A stretch of DNA of 64,000 nucleotides from positions 2,907,001 through 2,971,000 of the forward strand of contig NZ_LT629783.1 of assembly GCF_900105835.1 (NCBI RefSeq). Direction: 5' to 3'. A program made the position numbers and the translations under genes. The notes under the pieces are model-generated. The model did no database searches. It worked only from the letters and a program-made list of their open reading frames with translations, and was not told the DNA's origin. The DNA comes from Pseudomonas fragi. Its GTDB lineage: Bacteria; Pseudomonadota; Gammaproteobacteria; Pseudomonadales; Pseudomonadaceae. Shown here piece by piece: positions 37,104 to 45,741 of this stretch (positions within the stretch are counted from its first letter, which is position 1; every line of letters begins with the position of its first letter).

Positions 37104-37246
37104 CACGCAACACCGGTTTAGGGGACCTTGATACAGGCAGGTCAAGACTCCCCACTTTTACACCCGCAGCCTTGATGCCTTTTGCATCAACGCGCACAAC
37201 GCTTTTGGGGAACCCGGTACAGGCAGGCTGGAATTCCCTCTTTTAT
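37104..37246 (+). ncRNA. nrsZ: NrsZ-like nitrogen-regulated small RNA
   Basis: NrsZ of P. aeruginosa is a sigma-54/NtrC-dependent small RNA encoded just downstream of ntrC and processed into shorter forms. This locus has the same position and promoter type. Two related hairpins are visible. The first, 37121-37153, is GGGGA/TCCCC with an inner CTTGA/TCAAG stem. The second, 37207-37238, is GGGGAA/TTCCC with an inner CCGG/CTGG stem. Both present the identical loop TACAGGCAGG (37132-37141 and 37218-37227), and CTTTTA follows each. A third hairpin, TTGATGC/GCATCAA (37172-37190), lies between. The last hairpin plus TCTTTTATTA is the likely terminator. The 5' and 3' ends are estimates. It runs into the 3' end of the opposite gene. 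Confidence 0.78.
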
Positions 37247-37683
37247 TACTCTCGCAGGTTCACCTGCAACCGCCAGCGCCCATCCTGCGGCGCCCCGGCC
37301 CAGTCGCCCCGCAAGGCACGGGCCGCCACCAGGGTCAGCAGCAACCCGCTATCTGTATCACGCACCCGCCAGTTCACACTCTTGCCGTTAAACGTCAACT
37401 GGCCGCTCTGCACCTTGCCCTTGGCATCGAACAGCAACCCCAGCGTGCCGTCGACCAACTCGCCATGCAGCTTGGGCTCGGCGCTGAACCACACCACCAG
37501 GCCACCGGGCAGCACGTCCACCTGTTGCAGCTCAACCGGGGTTGGCGCGGTCAAACGACCGATCATCATCCCCACCATCACGCCCACTATCACCAAAGAA
37601 CCCAAAACCCGTGGCCATAGTTTCGGTCGCGGGTCTTCTTCAGGCGTAGAATGCTGCCCATCTTTAAGTTCGGAGCCGTGCAT
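37246..37683 (-). CDS. Hypothetical protein with one N-terminal membrane segment
   Basis: A 145-residue protein of unknown function. It has a short charged cytoplasmic N-terminus, then VLGSLVIVGVMVGMMIGRL (about residues 27-45) as a membrane anchor, and a soluble, probably periplasmic domain with LPGGLVVWFSAEPK, LGLLFDAKGKVQSGQL and LVAARALRGDWAG. A gene of this kind lies between ntrC and trmL in other pseudomonads, as I recall. The ATG at 37681-37683 overlaps the trmL ATG on the other strand within CATG; AAGGA lies about ten bases upstream. Confidence 0.75.
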   Translation of the reverse strand: MHGSELKDGQHSTPEEDPRPKLWPRVLGSLVIVGVMVGMMIGRLTAPTPVELQQVDVLPGGLVVWFSAEPKLHGELVDGTLGLLFDAKGKVQSGQLTFNGKSVNWRVRDTDSGLLLTLVAARALRGDWAGAPQDGRWRLQVNLRE

Positions 37684-38137
37684 GTTTCACGTCATCCTTT
37701 TTCAACCAGAAATTCCGCCGAATACCGGCAACATTATCAGGCTGTGCGCCAACAGCGGCTGCCACCTGCATTTGATCGAGCCTATCGGTTTTGAGCTGGA
37801 CGACAAGCGCTTGCGCCGGGCAGGGCTCGATTACCACGAGTATGCGCCACTCAAGCGGCATGCCGACCTGGCCAGTTGCCTTGAAAGCCTGGGCCATCCG
37901 CGCCTGTTTGCCTTCACCACCAAAGGCTCGAAGCCGTTTCACGACGTGCAGTTTGCCGAGGGCGATGCCTTTCTCTTCGGCCCTGAAAGCCGTGGCTTGC
38001 CGCCTGAGGTGCTCGACGCCCTGGACGGCGATCACCGCCTGCGCCTGCCCATGCGCGAAGGCTGCCGCAGCCTGAACCTGTCCAACACCGTGGCCGTGGC
38101 GGTGTACGAAGCCTGGCGCCAGCAAGGGTTCAAGTAA
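37682..38137 (+). CDS. trmL: tRNA (cytidine/uridine-34 2'-O)-methyltransferase TrmL
   Basis: TrmL 2'-O-methylates the wobble base of leucine tRNAs, using S-adenosylmethionine. The 151-residue SPOUT protein starts MFHVILFQPEIPPNTGNIIR. It carries the knot motifs FLFGPESRGLP and LPMREGCRSLNLSNTVAVAVYE. Start ATG 37682 (CGGAG seven bases upstream) is clear; the frame is open far upstream through the small RNA locus, but that part is not conserved. The start codon overlaps that of the divergent membrane protein. Confidence 0.95.
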   Translation: MFHVILFQPEIPPNTGNIIRLCANSGCHLHLIEPIGFELDDKRLRRAGLDYHEYAPLKRHADLASCLESLGHPRLFAFTTKGSKPFHDVQFAEGDAFLFGPESRGLPPEVLDALDGDHRLRLPMREGCRSLNLSNTVAVAVYEAWRQQGFK

Positions 38138-38150
38138 TCACACCACCCCT

Positions 38151-38235
38151 GTGGGAGCGGGCTTGCCCGCGATGCAGGCTACGCGGTGTACCTGTTGCAC
38201 TGCAGCGATTCCATCGCGAGCAAGCCCGCTCCAAC
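38151..38235. repeat. REPIN, 85 bp
   Basis: GTGGGAGCGGGCTTGCCCGC is paired with a complement that ends CTCCAAC, one base changed. It lies between convergent trmL and secB. Confidence 0.88.
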
Positions 38236-38238
38236 ACA

Positions 38239-38269
38239 CAAAAAAAGCGCCCTTAAGGCGCTTTTTTTG
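38239..38269. terminator. Terminator between trmL and secB
   Basis: AAAAAAAGCGCC, the loop CTTAA, then GGCGCTTTTTTT: bidirectional, directly after the REPIN and 14 bp past the leftward secB stop. Confidence 0.88.
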
Positions 38270-38282
38270 TGGCATCGGCTGT

Positions 38283-38768
38283 TTATTGAACAGTCGGGCT
38301 GCCTTCTTCCTGCATGCGCTGCAGTTCTTGCGCGTACAGGGCATCGAAGTTCACCGGAGCCAGCATCAACGCCGGGAACGAGCCGCGAGTTACCAGGCTG
38401 TCCAGGGTTTCACGGGCATACGGGAACAGGATGTTCGGGCAGAACGCGCCCAGGGTGTGGTTCATCGACGCTGGATCAAGGTTTTTGATCAGGAAGATGC
38501 CAGCCTGTTGCACTTCAGCAATAAACGCCACTTCGTCGCCGTTTTTAACGGTAACCGACAGGGTCAGAACCACTTCGTGGAAGTCGCCTTCCAGCGGCTT
38601 TTGACGGGTGTTCAGGTCCAGGCCAACGCTCGGCTCCCACTGCTGACGGAAGATCGCCGGGCTTTTTGGCGCTTCGAACGACAGGTCACGCACGTAGATG
38701 CGCTGCAGGGAGAATTGTGGAGCGGTGTCTTCATCGCTAACAGCAGCGGTGTTCTGTTGGTCAGTCAT
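38283..38768 (-). CDS. secB: Protein-export chaperone SecB
   Basis: SecB is the tetrameric cytoplasmic chaperone that delivers unfolded precursors to SecA. The 161-residue protein has [22 protein letters not shown] at the N-terminus, then [25 protein letters not shown] and [37 protein letters not shown], all family hallmarks. ATG 38768 has AAGGA seven bases upstream; the codon before it is a GTG. It is the last gene of a leftward rhodanese-grxC-secB group, as in P. aeruginosa. Confidence 0.97.
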   Translation of the reverse strand: MTDQQNTAAVSDEDTAPQFSLQRIYVRDLSFEAPKSPAIFRQQWEPSVGLDLNTRQKPLEGDFHEVVLTLSVTVKNGDEVAFIAEVQQAGIFLIKNLDPASMNHTLGAFCPNILFPYARETLDSLVTRGSFPALMLAPVNFDALYAQELQRMQEEGSPTVQ

Positions 38769-38809
38769 CACAGATCCTTGTTGATCTTGGGGCTTATAGA
38801 GAATGAGAG

Positions 38810-39064
38810 TCAGACGTTCAGCAGCGCATCCAATTTACCTGCGCGCTCAAGAGCAAACAGGTCATCGCATCCGCCAACATGCTTGTCACCGATCCAGATT
38901 TGCGGGACCGACGTGCGACCGGCCTTCTGCGCCATCTCGGCGCGTACCTGTGGCTTGCCGTCGACCTTGATTTCTTCGAAGGCAACACCCTTGTTCTCAA
39001 GCAGGGCCTTGGCCCGCATGCAGTAAGGGCAGTAGTCGCTGGAGTAAACGATGACCTTGGACAT
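38810..39064 (-). CDS. grxC: Glutaredoxin 3
   Basis: An 84-residue dithiol glutaredoxin that uses glutathione to reduce disulfides. The active site is [12 protein letters not shown]. The cis-proline region [19 protein letters not shown] binds glutathione. It starts two bases after the rhodanese-like gene's stop and is followed by secB after 41 bp, suggesting one transcript. Confidence 0.96.
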   Translation of the reverse strand: MSKVIVYSSDYCPYCMRAKALLENKGVAFEEIKVDGKPQVRAEMAQKAGRTSVPQIWIGDKHVGGCDDLFALERAGKLDALLNV

Positions 39065-39066
39065 GC

Positions 39067-39480
39067 TTACTTCACCACTGGCAGGTTGTCGGCGCGCCAG
39101 CTGGAGATGCCGCCAGACAGCTTGGCCGCATTGTAGCCAGCCTTGAGCAGCTCACGGGCATGGCCGCCCGAGTGCTGGCCGGCAGCGTCGACCAGAATGA
39201 GGGTCTTGCCCTTGTGCTTGTCCAGCTCGGCAATGCGCGCCATCAGTTTGTCTTGCGGGATATTAATAGCACCCACGATGTGGCCGGCGGCAAAATCCTT
39301 GGCCGGGCGAATATCAATCACCACACCTTCGTCGCGATTGACCAGGCCGGTCAGTTCGCCCGTGCTGATGCTGCGCCCGCCACGGCTCATCTCGTGGGCG
39401 ATCAACAGCGCCAGCAGGATGACAAACGCGCCTACAAGCAGGTAGTGAGAAGTCGCAAATGCAATCAGGTGCTCAACCAT
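39067..39480 (-). CDS. Membrane-anchored rhodanese-like protein (no active-site cysteine)
   Basis: The 137-residue protein has an N-terminal membrane segment (YLLVGAFVILLALLIAH) and one rhodanese domain: VVIDIRPAKDFAAGHIVGAINIP, then KTLILVDAAGQHSGGHARELLKAGY and LSGGISSWRADNLPV. The loop that should hold the catalytic cysteine reads VDAAGQHSG, so persulfide chemistry is unlikely. E. coli YibN, also next to grxC-secB, has a similar replacement. It may be a binding or scaffolding domain. Start ATG 39480 is preferred; further upstream codons overlap the gpmI promoter. It is divergent from gpmI. Confidence 0.85.
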   Translation of the reverse strand: MVEHLIAFATSHYLLVGAFVILLALLIAHEMSRGGRSISTGELTGLVNRDEGVVIDIRPAKDFAAGHIVGAINIPQDKLMARIAELDKHKGKTLILVDAAGQHSGGHARELLKAGYNAAKLSGGISSWRADNLPVVK

Positions 39481-39628
39481 CAGAAGGTTCCAGGGTCGTA
39501 AAATGTGGGCCAGTATACACAGCCACCTTGGTCGGCCAAACCCCGCCCGGCGGTGACGCCACATGAACTTCGCTTTAAACTGCGCGTCCTCTGCATACCT
39601 TCTTATAAACCAGCCACGAGTGGGATCT

Positions 39629-41164
39629 ATGACTACCACGCCTAAACCTTTGGTCCTGATCATCCTGGATGGCTTCGGTCACAGTGAAAGTCACGAATAC
39701 AACGCCGTTTATTCGGCCAAGAAACCGGTGCTGGATCGTCTTTGCGCGAGCATGCCGAACGGCCTGATCTCGGGTTCGGGCATGGATGTCGGTCTGCCTG
39801 ACGGCCAGATGGGCAACTCCGAGGTCGGCCACATGAACCTGGGCGCCGGCCGCGTGGTGTATCAGGATTTCACCCGTGTCACCAAATCCATCCGCGATGG
39901 CGAGTTCTTTGAAAACCCGACCATTTGTGCCGCGGTCGACAAGGCCGTGGGTGCAGGCAAGGCCGTGCATATCCTGGGTTTGCTGTCCGATGGTGGCGTA
40001 CACAGCCATCAGGACCACCTGATCGCAATGGCCGAGCTGGCCTTTAAACGCGGCGCAGAAAAAATCTACCTGCACGCCTTCCTCGATGGCCGCGATACCC
40101 CGCCAAAAAGCGCGGCTTCGTCCATTGAGCTGCTGGACGAGGCGTTCAAGGACCTGGGCAAGGGCCGTATCGCCAGCCTGATTGGCCGTTACTTCGCAAT
40201 GGACCGCGATAATCGCTGGGACCGCGTAGAGCAGGCGTACAACCTGATCGTCGACGGCAAGGGCGAGTTCAACGCCGCCACCGCCCAACAAGGCCTGGAA
40301 GCGGCCTACGAGCGTGGCGAAAGCGACGAGTTCGTCAAGGCCACCACCATCGGCGAGCCCGTGAAGGTTGAAGACGGCGACGCCGTGGTCTTCATGAACT
40401 TCCGTGCCGACCGCGCCCGCGAACTGACCCGGGTGTTCGTTGAAGATGATTTCGACGCCTTCGCCCGCGCCCGTCAGCCAAAGCTGGCCGGTTTCGTGAT
40501 GCTGACCCAATACGCTGCCAGCATCCCGGCGCCCAGCGCATTTGCCCCCGGCAGCCTGGAAAACGTACTGGGCGATTACCTGGCCAAAAACGGCAAAACC
40601 CAGCTGCGCATCGCCGAAACCGAAAAATACGCCCACGTGACCTTCTTCTTTTCGGGCGGGCGTGAAGAACCGTTCCCGGGCGAAGAGCGCATTCTGGTGC
40701 CGTCGCCGAAAGTCGCCACCTACGACCTGCAGCCGGAAATGAGCGCCCCCGAAGTCACCGACCATATCGTCGACGCCATCGAAAACCAGCGTTATGACGT
40801 GATTGTGGTCAATTACGCCAACGGCGACATGGTCGGCCACAGTGGTGTATTCGACGCCGCCGTCAAAGCGGTTGAGTGCCTGGATGCCTGCGTGGGCCGT
40901 ATCGTTGAAGCGCTGGACAAGGTTGGTGGCGAAGCCCTGATCACCGCTGACCACGGCAACGTCGAGCAAATGGAAGACGAGTCCACAGGCCAGGCACACA
41001 CCGCCCACACCTGCGAACCCGTACCGTTCATCTATGTGGGCAAGCGTGCGCTCAAGGTTCGCGAAGGCGGCGTACTGGCCGACGTGGCGCCGACCATGCT
41101 CAAGCTGCTGGGCCTGCCTCAGCCGCAAGAGATGACCGGCAAATCGATTCTGGTTGACGCATAA
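39629..41164 (+). CDS. gpmI: 2,3-bisphosphoglycerate-independent phosphoglycerate mutase
   Basis: GpmI interconverts 3- and 2-phosphoglycerate with two manganese ions. The 511 residues start [20 protein letters not shown] (first metal aspartate). The phosphorylated serine is in [41 protein letters not shown], the [12 protein letters not shown] metal site and [10 protein letters not shown] follow. Length and motif order are standard. Start ATG 39629 follows GTGGGAT; the frame is open 22 codons further but not conserved. Confidence 0.97.
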   Translation: MTTTPKPLVLIILDGFGHSESHEYNAVYSAKKPVLDRLCASMPNGLISGSGMDVGLPDGQMGNSEVGHMNLGAGRVVYQDFTRVTKSIRDGEFFENPTICAAVDKAVGAGKAVHILGLLSDGGVHSHQDHLIAMAELAFKRGAEKIYLHAFLDGRDTPPKSAASSIELLDEAFKDLGKGRIASLIGRYFAMDRDNRWDRVEQAYNLIVDGKGEFNAATAQQGLEAAYERGESDEFVKATTIGEPVKVEDGDAVVFMNFRADRARELTRVFVEDDFDAFARARQPKLAGFVMLTQYAASIPAPSAFAPGSLENVLGDYLAKNGKTQLRIAETEKYAHVTFFFSGGREEPFPGEERILVPSPKVATYDLQPEMSAPEVTDHIVDAIENQRYDVIVVNYANGDMVGHSGVFDAAVKAVECLDACVGRIVEALDKVGGEALITADHGNVEQMEDESTGQAHTAHTCEPVPFIYVGKRALKVREGGVLADVAPTMLKLLGLPQPQEMTGKSILVDA

Positions 41165-41179
41165 AACAATGCAATGCCT

Positions 41180-41264
41180 GTGGGAGCGGGCTTGCTCGCG
41201 ATACCGGCGACGCGGTGCATCAGGCATTGTGTGGTGATGCTATCGCGAGCAAGCCCGCTCCCAC
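41180..41264. repeat. REPIN, 85 bp
   Basis: Common REP arms starting at 41180 and ending at 41264, 15 bp after the gpmI stop, in the gap before the envC-type gene. Confidence 0.9.
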
Positions 41265-41359
41265 AGGATCAACGGCTACAATTTCACCTTCATCCATTTC
41301 TTATAGGTGACGAGGGCGGGCATACTAGGCCGTCCCGTTCCCCAGGTGTCGCCCGCCCC

Positions 41360-42646
41360 ATGCTTCGCGCCCTTATAGCCCTGACCCTCGCATGCCTGCT
41401 CCAACCGGCGTTTGCCGACGAGCGCGCGCAAACCCAACAGCAGCTGGATGCTACGCGCCAGGATATCAGCGAGCTGAAAAAGCTCCTGGGCAAGCTCCAG
41501 GAAGAAAAATCCGGCGTGCAGAAAGACCTGCGCGGCACCGAAACCGAAATCGGCAAGCTGGAGAAGCAGGTAGAAGCCCTGCAACAAGAACTAAAAAAGA
41601 GTGAAGGCGAGCTGCTGCGCCTAGATAGCGAGAAAAAAAAACTCCACAGCGCAAAACTTGAACAGCAACGCCTGATCGCCATTCAGGCCCGTGCCGCCTA
41701 TCAGGGCGGGCGTCAGGAATACCTGAAGATGCTGCTCAACCAGCAAAACCCCGAGAAGTTCGCCCGAACGCTCACCTATTACGATTACCTGAGCGAAGCC
41801 CGCCTGGCCCAGCTCAAGGGTTTTAACGAAACCCTGCGCCAGTTGGCCAATGTCGAAGCCGATATCAACTTGCAGCAAGCGCAACTGCTGACCCAGAAAA
41901 GCAGCCTGGACGCCCAGCGCGCCGAGCTCGACAAGGTGCGTGCAGAGCGTCAGCAAGTCCTGGCCAAGCTCAATACCGACGTCAAGGACCGCGACCAGAA
42001 GCTGCAGGCTCGCGAGCAAGATCAGGCCGATCTGGCTAACGTCCTCAAGACCATCGAAGAAACGCTCGCCCGCCAGGCCCGCGAAGCCGAACAGGCACGA
42101 CAAAAAGCCCTGATTGCGCAACAGGAAGCCGAGAAAAAACGCCAGCGCGAGGCTGCCTCGGTGGCCACCGACGCCCCGCGCAAACCGGTGCAATCCACGC
42201 CGGGTCCCTTGGTCTCCAGCGCAGGTGCGTCCTACGGCGGTGCTTTTTCTCAAGCCCGGGGCAAACTTCCGTGGCCGGTTGATGGTCGACTGCTTGCACG
42301 CTTCGGTGAAACCCGTGGCGACGACTCGCGCACCAAGTGGGACGGCGTGATGATCAGTGCAGGTGCCGGCACCCAGGTACACGCCGTACACGGTGGTCGC
42401 GTGGTGTTTGCCGACTGGCTGCGCGGTGCAGGCCAACTGGTGATTCTGGACCACGGTAATGGTTTCTTAAGCTTGTATGGCCACAATCAGACGTTGCTCA
42501 AGTCTGCCGGCGACGTTGTAAAAGCCGGCGAGGTGATTTCCACCGTGGGCAACAGCGGTGGTCAGGCCACGCCAGCACTGTATTTTGCTATTCGTCAGCA
42601 GGGACGCCCAAGCGACCCTGCACAATGGTGTCGCACTCAGGGATGA
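41360..42646 (+). CDS. envC: EnvC-type murein hydrolase activator (degenerate LytM domain)
   Basis: A 428-residue periplasmic protein. A signal peptide (MLRALIALTLACLLQPAFA) precedes two long coiled coils (about residues 22-115 and 150-260). A C-terminal M23/LytM domain starts near KLPWPVDGRLLARFG. The zinc ligands expected of an active peptidase are not all there: TKWDGVMI stands where H-x-G-x-D occurs, and LYGHNQ where H-x-H occurs. It should therefore activate division amidases rather than cut peptidoglycan, as E. coli EnvC does. Start ATG 41360 begins the signal peptide. It lies 35 bp before ctpA. Confidence 0.88.
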   Translation: MLRALIALTLACLLQPAFADERAQTQQQLDATRQDISELKKLLGKLQEEKSGVQKDLRGTETEIGKLEKQVEALQQELKKSEGELLRLDSEKKKLHSAKLEQQRLIAIQARAAYQGGRQEYLKMLLNQQNPEKFARTLTYYDYLSEARLAQLKGFNETLRQLANVEADINLQQAQLLTQKSSLDAQRAELDKVRAERQQVLAKLNTDVKDRDQKLQAREQDQADLANVLKTIEETLARQAREAEQARQKALIAQQEAEKKRQREAASVATDAPRKPVQSTPGPLVSSAGASYGGAFSQARGKLPWPVDGRLLARFGETRGDDSRTKWDGVMISAGAGTQVHAVHGGRVVFADWLRGAGQLVILDHGNGFLSLYGHNQTLLKSAGDVVKAGEVISTVGNSGGQATPALYFAIRQQGRPSDPAQWCRTQG

Positions 42647-42681
42647 GTCCATCACCTTTAATACGTAGGAGTTCGCTCAAC

Positions 42682-43998
42682 ATGCCGCATTTGTCCCGCC
42701 TCAACTCGCTGGCCCTGACGATCGCTCTGCTGATCGGCTCGCCATTGGCATTTGCTGCCGAGCCGAGCATTCCGCCAGCCGGGGCTGCTACCAGCGCCAA
42801 GGCACCGCTGCCTCTGGAAGAGCTGCGCACATTTGCCGAGGTCATGGATCGGATCAAGGCCGCCTATGTTGAGCCGGTAGACGACAAAACCCTGCTGGAG
42901 AATGCCATCAAGGGCATGCTCAGCAACCTCGACCCGCATTCTGCCTACCTGGGGCCGGAAGATTTCGCCGAGCTGCAGGAAAGCACCAGCGGCGAGTTCG
43001 GCGGGTTGGGTATTGAGGTCGGCACTGAAGACGGCAACATCAAAATCGTCTCGCCGATCGACGACACCCCTGCCAGCAAGGCCGGCATCCAGGCCGGTGA
43101 CTTTATCGTCAAGATCAATGGCCAGCCCACTCGCGGCCTGAGCATGACCGAAGCCGTGGACAAAATGCGCGGCAAGATCGGCCAGAAAATCACCCTGACC
43201 CTGGTGCGCAACGGCGGCACGCCTTTCGACGTGACCCTGACCCGCGCCAATATCCAGGTCAAGAGCGTCAAGGCCCAGCTGCTTGAAGATGGCTACGGCT
43301 ATATCCGTATTACCCAGTTCCAGGTCAAGACCGGCGAAGAAGTGGCCGCAGCACTGTCCAAACTGCGCCGCGAAAACGGCAATAAACGCCTCAAGGGCAT
43401 CATCCTCGACCTGCGCAACAACCCGGGCGGCGTGCTGCAGTCGGCAGTTGAAGTGGTAGACCATTTCATCACCAAGGGTCTGATCGTCTACACCAAGGGC
43501 CGCATTGCCAACTCGGAGCTGCGTTTCTCGGCCACCGGCAAGGACTTGAGCGAAGGCGTGCCATTGGTGGTGCTGATCAACGGCGGCAGCGCCTCGGCGT
43601 CCGAGATCGTCGCCGGTGCCTTGCAGGATCAGAAACGCGGCGTGGTGATGGGCACCACCAGCTTCGGCAAAGGCTCGGTGCAAACCGTACTGCCACTGAA
43701 CAATGACCGCGCGCTGAAGATCACCACGGCGCTGTACTTCACTCCGAACGGGCGCTCGATCCAGGCCCAGGGCATCGTGCCGGACATCGAAGTCAGCCGC
43801 GCCAAGATCACCCGCGAGCAAGACACCGAGTACTACAAGGAGGCCGACCTGCAAGGTCACCTCGGCAATGGCAACGGCGGTGCCGACAAACCGACCGGCT
43901 CCGGCCCCAAAGCCAAGCCAATGCCCCAGGACGATGACTTCCAGCTGAGCCAGGCCCTGAGCCTGCTTAAAGGCTTGAGCATCACACGCGGCAACTGA
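42682..43998 (+). CDS. ctpA: Carboxyl-terminal processing protease CtpA
   Basis: A 438-residue periplasmic serine-lysine protease of the S41 family. In P. aeruginosa, CtpA with its lipoprotein partner degrades peptidoglycan endopeptidases. It has a signal peptide (LNSLALTIALLIGSPLAFA), then a PDZ domain (FGGLGIEVGTEDGNIKIVSPIDDTPASKAGIQAGD). The protease core carries the catalytic serine in NGGSASASEIVAGALQ and the lysine in TTSFGKGSVQT. Start ATG 42682 has TAGGAG upstream. It lies between the envC-type gene and a polysaccharide deacetylase, a cell-wall remodelling cluster. Confidence 0.95.
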   Translation: MPHLSRLNSLALTIALLIGSPLAFAAEPSIPPAGAATSAKAPLPLEELRTFAEVMDRIKAAYVEPVDDKTLLENAIKGMLSNLDPHSAYLGPEDFAELQESTSGEFGGLGIEVGTEDGNIKIVSPIDDTPASKAGIQAGDFIVKINGQPTRGLSMTEAVDKMRGKIGQKITLTLVRNGGTPFDVTLTRANIQVKSVKAQLLEDGYGYIRITQFQVKTGEEVAAALSKLRRENGNKRLKGIILDLRNNPGGVLQSAVEVVDHFITKGLIVYTKGRIANSELRFSATGKDLSEGVPLVVLINGGSASASEIVAGALQDQKRGVVMGTTSFGKGSVQTVLPLNNDRALKITTALYFTPNGRSIQAQGIVPDIEVSRAKITREQDTEYYKEADLQGHLGNGNGGADKPTGSGPKAKPMPQDDDFQLSQALSLLKGLSITRGN

Positions 43999-43999
43999 G

Positions 44000-44782
44000 G
44001 TGCGTCTTCCCCTGGCCTTCGCCCTGCTCTGCTGCCTGACCGGTGCCGCCCACGCGGCACCGGCCAGCGCGCCCGCCACACCGCACAAGGCTTACTTGAG
44101 CCTGATCATCGATGACCTGGGGCAAAACCTGCCCCGGGACCGCCGCGTGCTGGCCTTGCCCGGCCCGGTTACCACCGCTGTGATGCCCGACACCCCCCAT
44201 GCCGCCGAGTTTGCCCGCGAAGCCCACAAGGCCGGCAAGATCGTGATCTTGCATATGCCGATGGACCCGGCCACCGGGCCTTTTGCCTGGCACCCGGACT
44301 TGCCAGTCGACGAACTGGCAAAACGCCTCAACGCCGCATTCAAGGCCGTGCCCTACACCAGCGGCATCAACAACCATATGGGCAGCCGCATGACCTCCCA
44401 GCCGCAAGCAATGGCCTGGCTGATGGGCAATTTGCAGCAGCGCCATAAGTTCTTTGTCGACAGCCGCACCAGCGCGCAAACGGTCGCCGCAGCCGAAGCA
44501 CAAAAAATCGGCCTGGCCAGTGTTTCGCGGGATGTGTTTCTCGATGATGTGCGCACAGAACAGGCGATCACCACGCAACTGCAAACCGCGATCAAGTTGG
44601 CGCACAAGCAGGGTTCGGCAGTGATGATCGGCCATCCTTATCCACAGACCCTCGCTGTGCTCGAACGCGAACTGCCCAGGCTCAAGGCCCAGGGCATTGA
44701 CTGGATCGATATCAGGCAGATGATCGGTGTGCGCAGCAACAAGGCGATGGCCGGGCATGGGAAGGATGGGGTTTATCGCTGA
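44000..44782 (+). CDS. Divergent polysaccharide deacetylase family protein
   Basis: A 260-residue exported protein (signal peptide LPLAFALLCCLTGAAHA). The divergent polysaccharide deacetylase (DUF610/YibQ) fold is shown by LSLIIDDLGQN, ILHMPMDP, TSGINNHMGSRMT, FFVDSRTSAQT and AVMIGHPYPQTL. Its substrate is unknown. It begins with GTG 44000, just one base after the ctpA stop, so translation is probably coupled; no ATG is available nearby. With envC and ctpA it forms a conserved pseudomonad group. Confidence 0.9.
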   Translation: MRLPLAFALLCCLTGAAHAAPASAPATPHKAYLSLIIDDLGQNLPRDRRVLALPGPVTTAVMPDTPHAAEFAREAHKAGKIVILHMPMDPATGPFAWHPDLPVDELAKRLNAAFKAVPYTSGINNHMGSRMTSQPQAMAWLMGNLQQRHKFFVDSRTSAQTVAAAEAQKIGLASVSRDVFLDDVRTEQAITTQLQTAIKLAHKQGSAVMIGHPYPQTLAVLERELPRLKAQGIDWIDIRQMIGVRSNKAMAGHGKDGVYR

Positions 44783-44809
44783 AAACGGGATACGCACCAG
44801 CTGGCTCTT

Positions 44810-44893
44810 GTGGGCGCTGGCTTGCCTGCGATGCAGGCATGCGGTCTGTCAGGCAAACCGGGGGGATGCCATCGCGGGCAAGCCCGCTCCCAC
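44810..44893. repeat. REPIN with one decayed arm, 84 bp
   Basis: The left arm GTGGGCGCTGGCTTGCCTGC differs at several positions from the common form, while the right arm ending at 44893 is intact. It lies between convergent deacetylase and binding-protein genes. Confidence 0.8.
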
Positions 44894-44913
44894 AGGTTAG
44901 GCAGTACCTGGGG

Positions 44914-45669
44914 TTACAGGTACTTCGCGCTGATCTTCTGCAGCACGCCCTCAGCCCTTAGCTGATCCAGCGCCTTCTGCAACTTGCTCACCAACTCGTC
45001 AGGCACATCCTTGTTCAGCGCCAGATACAACTCGGCCTGATGAAAGCGCAACACCGTCTTGAACCCGGAAATCCCCACTTGCCGCGCCAAAAACTGCCCG
45101 GCCGGCGCCCCCGTGGCCCACAGGTCGATTTGCCCGGCCTGCAACTTGCGGGCGTTGTCCTGATCACGCAACACGATCACCGGCGCCAGCCCCTGCTTCT
45201 CAAGGGACAGGGCAATGGCGTCGCCCTTGTAAGCCCCCACCCGGTACTGGCGGGCCTGTTCAAGGGACGTCAGGGTAATCGGGCTATCCCCTCGGGCCAG
45301 CAACACCCAGTCGTCCGGGCCGATGGGGCCTACCCACTTGAACAGTTTTTCACGCTCGGGCACGCGGGCCGTGACGAACACGCCGTAGCCGGGGTTTTCA
45401 AGGGCGAGGTGATAAATACGCTCCCAAGGGAAACGCAGGGTCATGCTGTAGGAGATATCGGCACGTTTAAAGGTTTCACGCAGGATATCGACGGCGATGC
45501 CTTCAATATTGTCGTTTTGCGCAAAATTCTTGCCGTTTTTGGCCATGTTGTAGGGCGGGAAGTTTTCAGTCAGCAATACGATCGACGGGTTCGACGTATC
45601 GGCCGCAAAAGCGGTACTCGCCAGCCACATCGTGGAACTGACGAGAACAGGCAAAAAGCGTTTGAACAT
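44914..45669 (-). CDS. Periplasmic amino-acid-type solute-binding protein (family 3)
   Basis: A 251-residue exported protein with signal peptide MFKRFLPVLVSSTMWLASTAFA. It is a family 3 solute-binding fold: IVLLTENFPPYN, IEGIAVDILRETFKRADI, RVGAYKGDAIALSLEKQG, LWATGAPAGQFLARQ and a C-terminal ALNKDVPDELVSKLQKALDQLR. No permease or ATPase gene is adjacent, so it may serve a distant transporter or a signalling role. Ligand unknown. It lies 72 bp after hisF on the same strand. Confidence 0.85.
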   Translation of the reverse strand: MFKRFLPVLVSSTMWLASTAFAADTSNPSIVLLTENFPPYNMAKNGKNFAQNDNIEGIAVDILRETFKRADISYSMTLRFPWERIYHLALENPGYGVFVTARVPEREKLFKWVGPIGPDDWVLLARGDSPITLTSLEQARQYRVGAYKGDAIALSLEKQGLAPVIVLRDQDNARKLQAGQIDLWATGAPAGQFLARQVGISGFKTVLRFHQAELYLALNKDVPDELVSKLQKALDQLRAEGVLQKISAKYL

Positions 45670-45741
45670 GACAGGCGACCTGAATCCATGGCGTGCTCAA
45701 GAGTGCCGTGGGCACGCCATGCTGTCCAGTAGCCTTTGGCC

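Noticed and set aside
36956..37681. A 242-codon N-terminal extension of trmL
   Set aside because: It would cover the terminator, sigma-54 promoter and small RNA hairpins, and TrmL homologs start at 37682.
41360..42646. An active M23 zinc endopeptidase
   Set aside because: The zinc ligand positions are replaced (TKWDG and LYGHN), so the EnvC-type activator call is better than an active peptidase.
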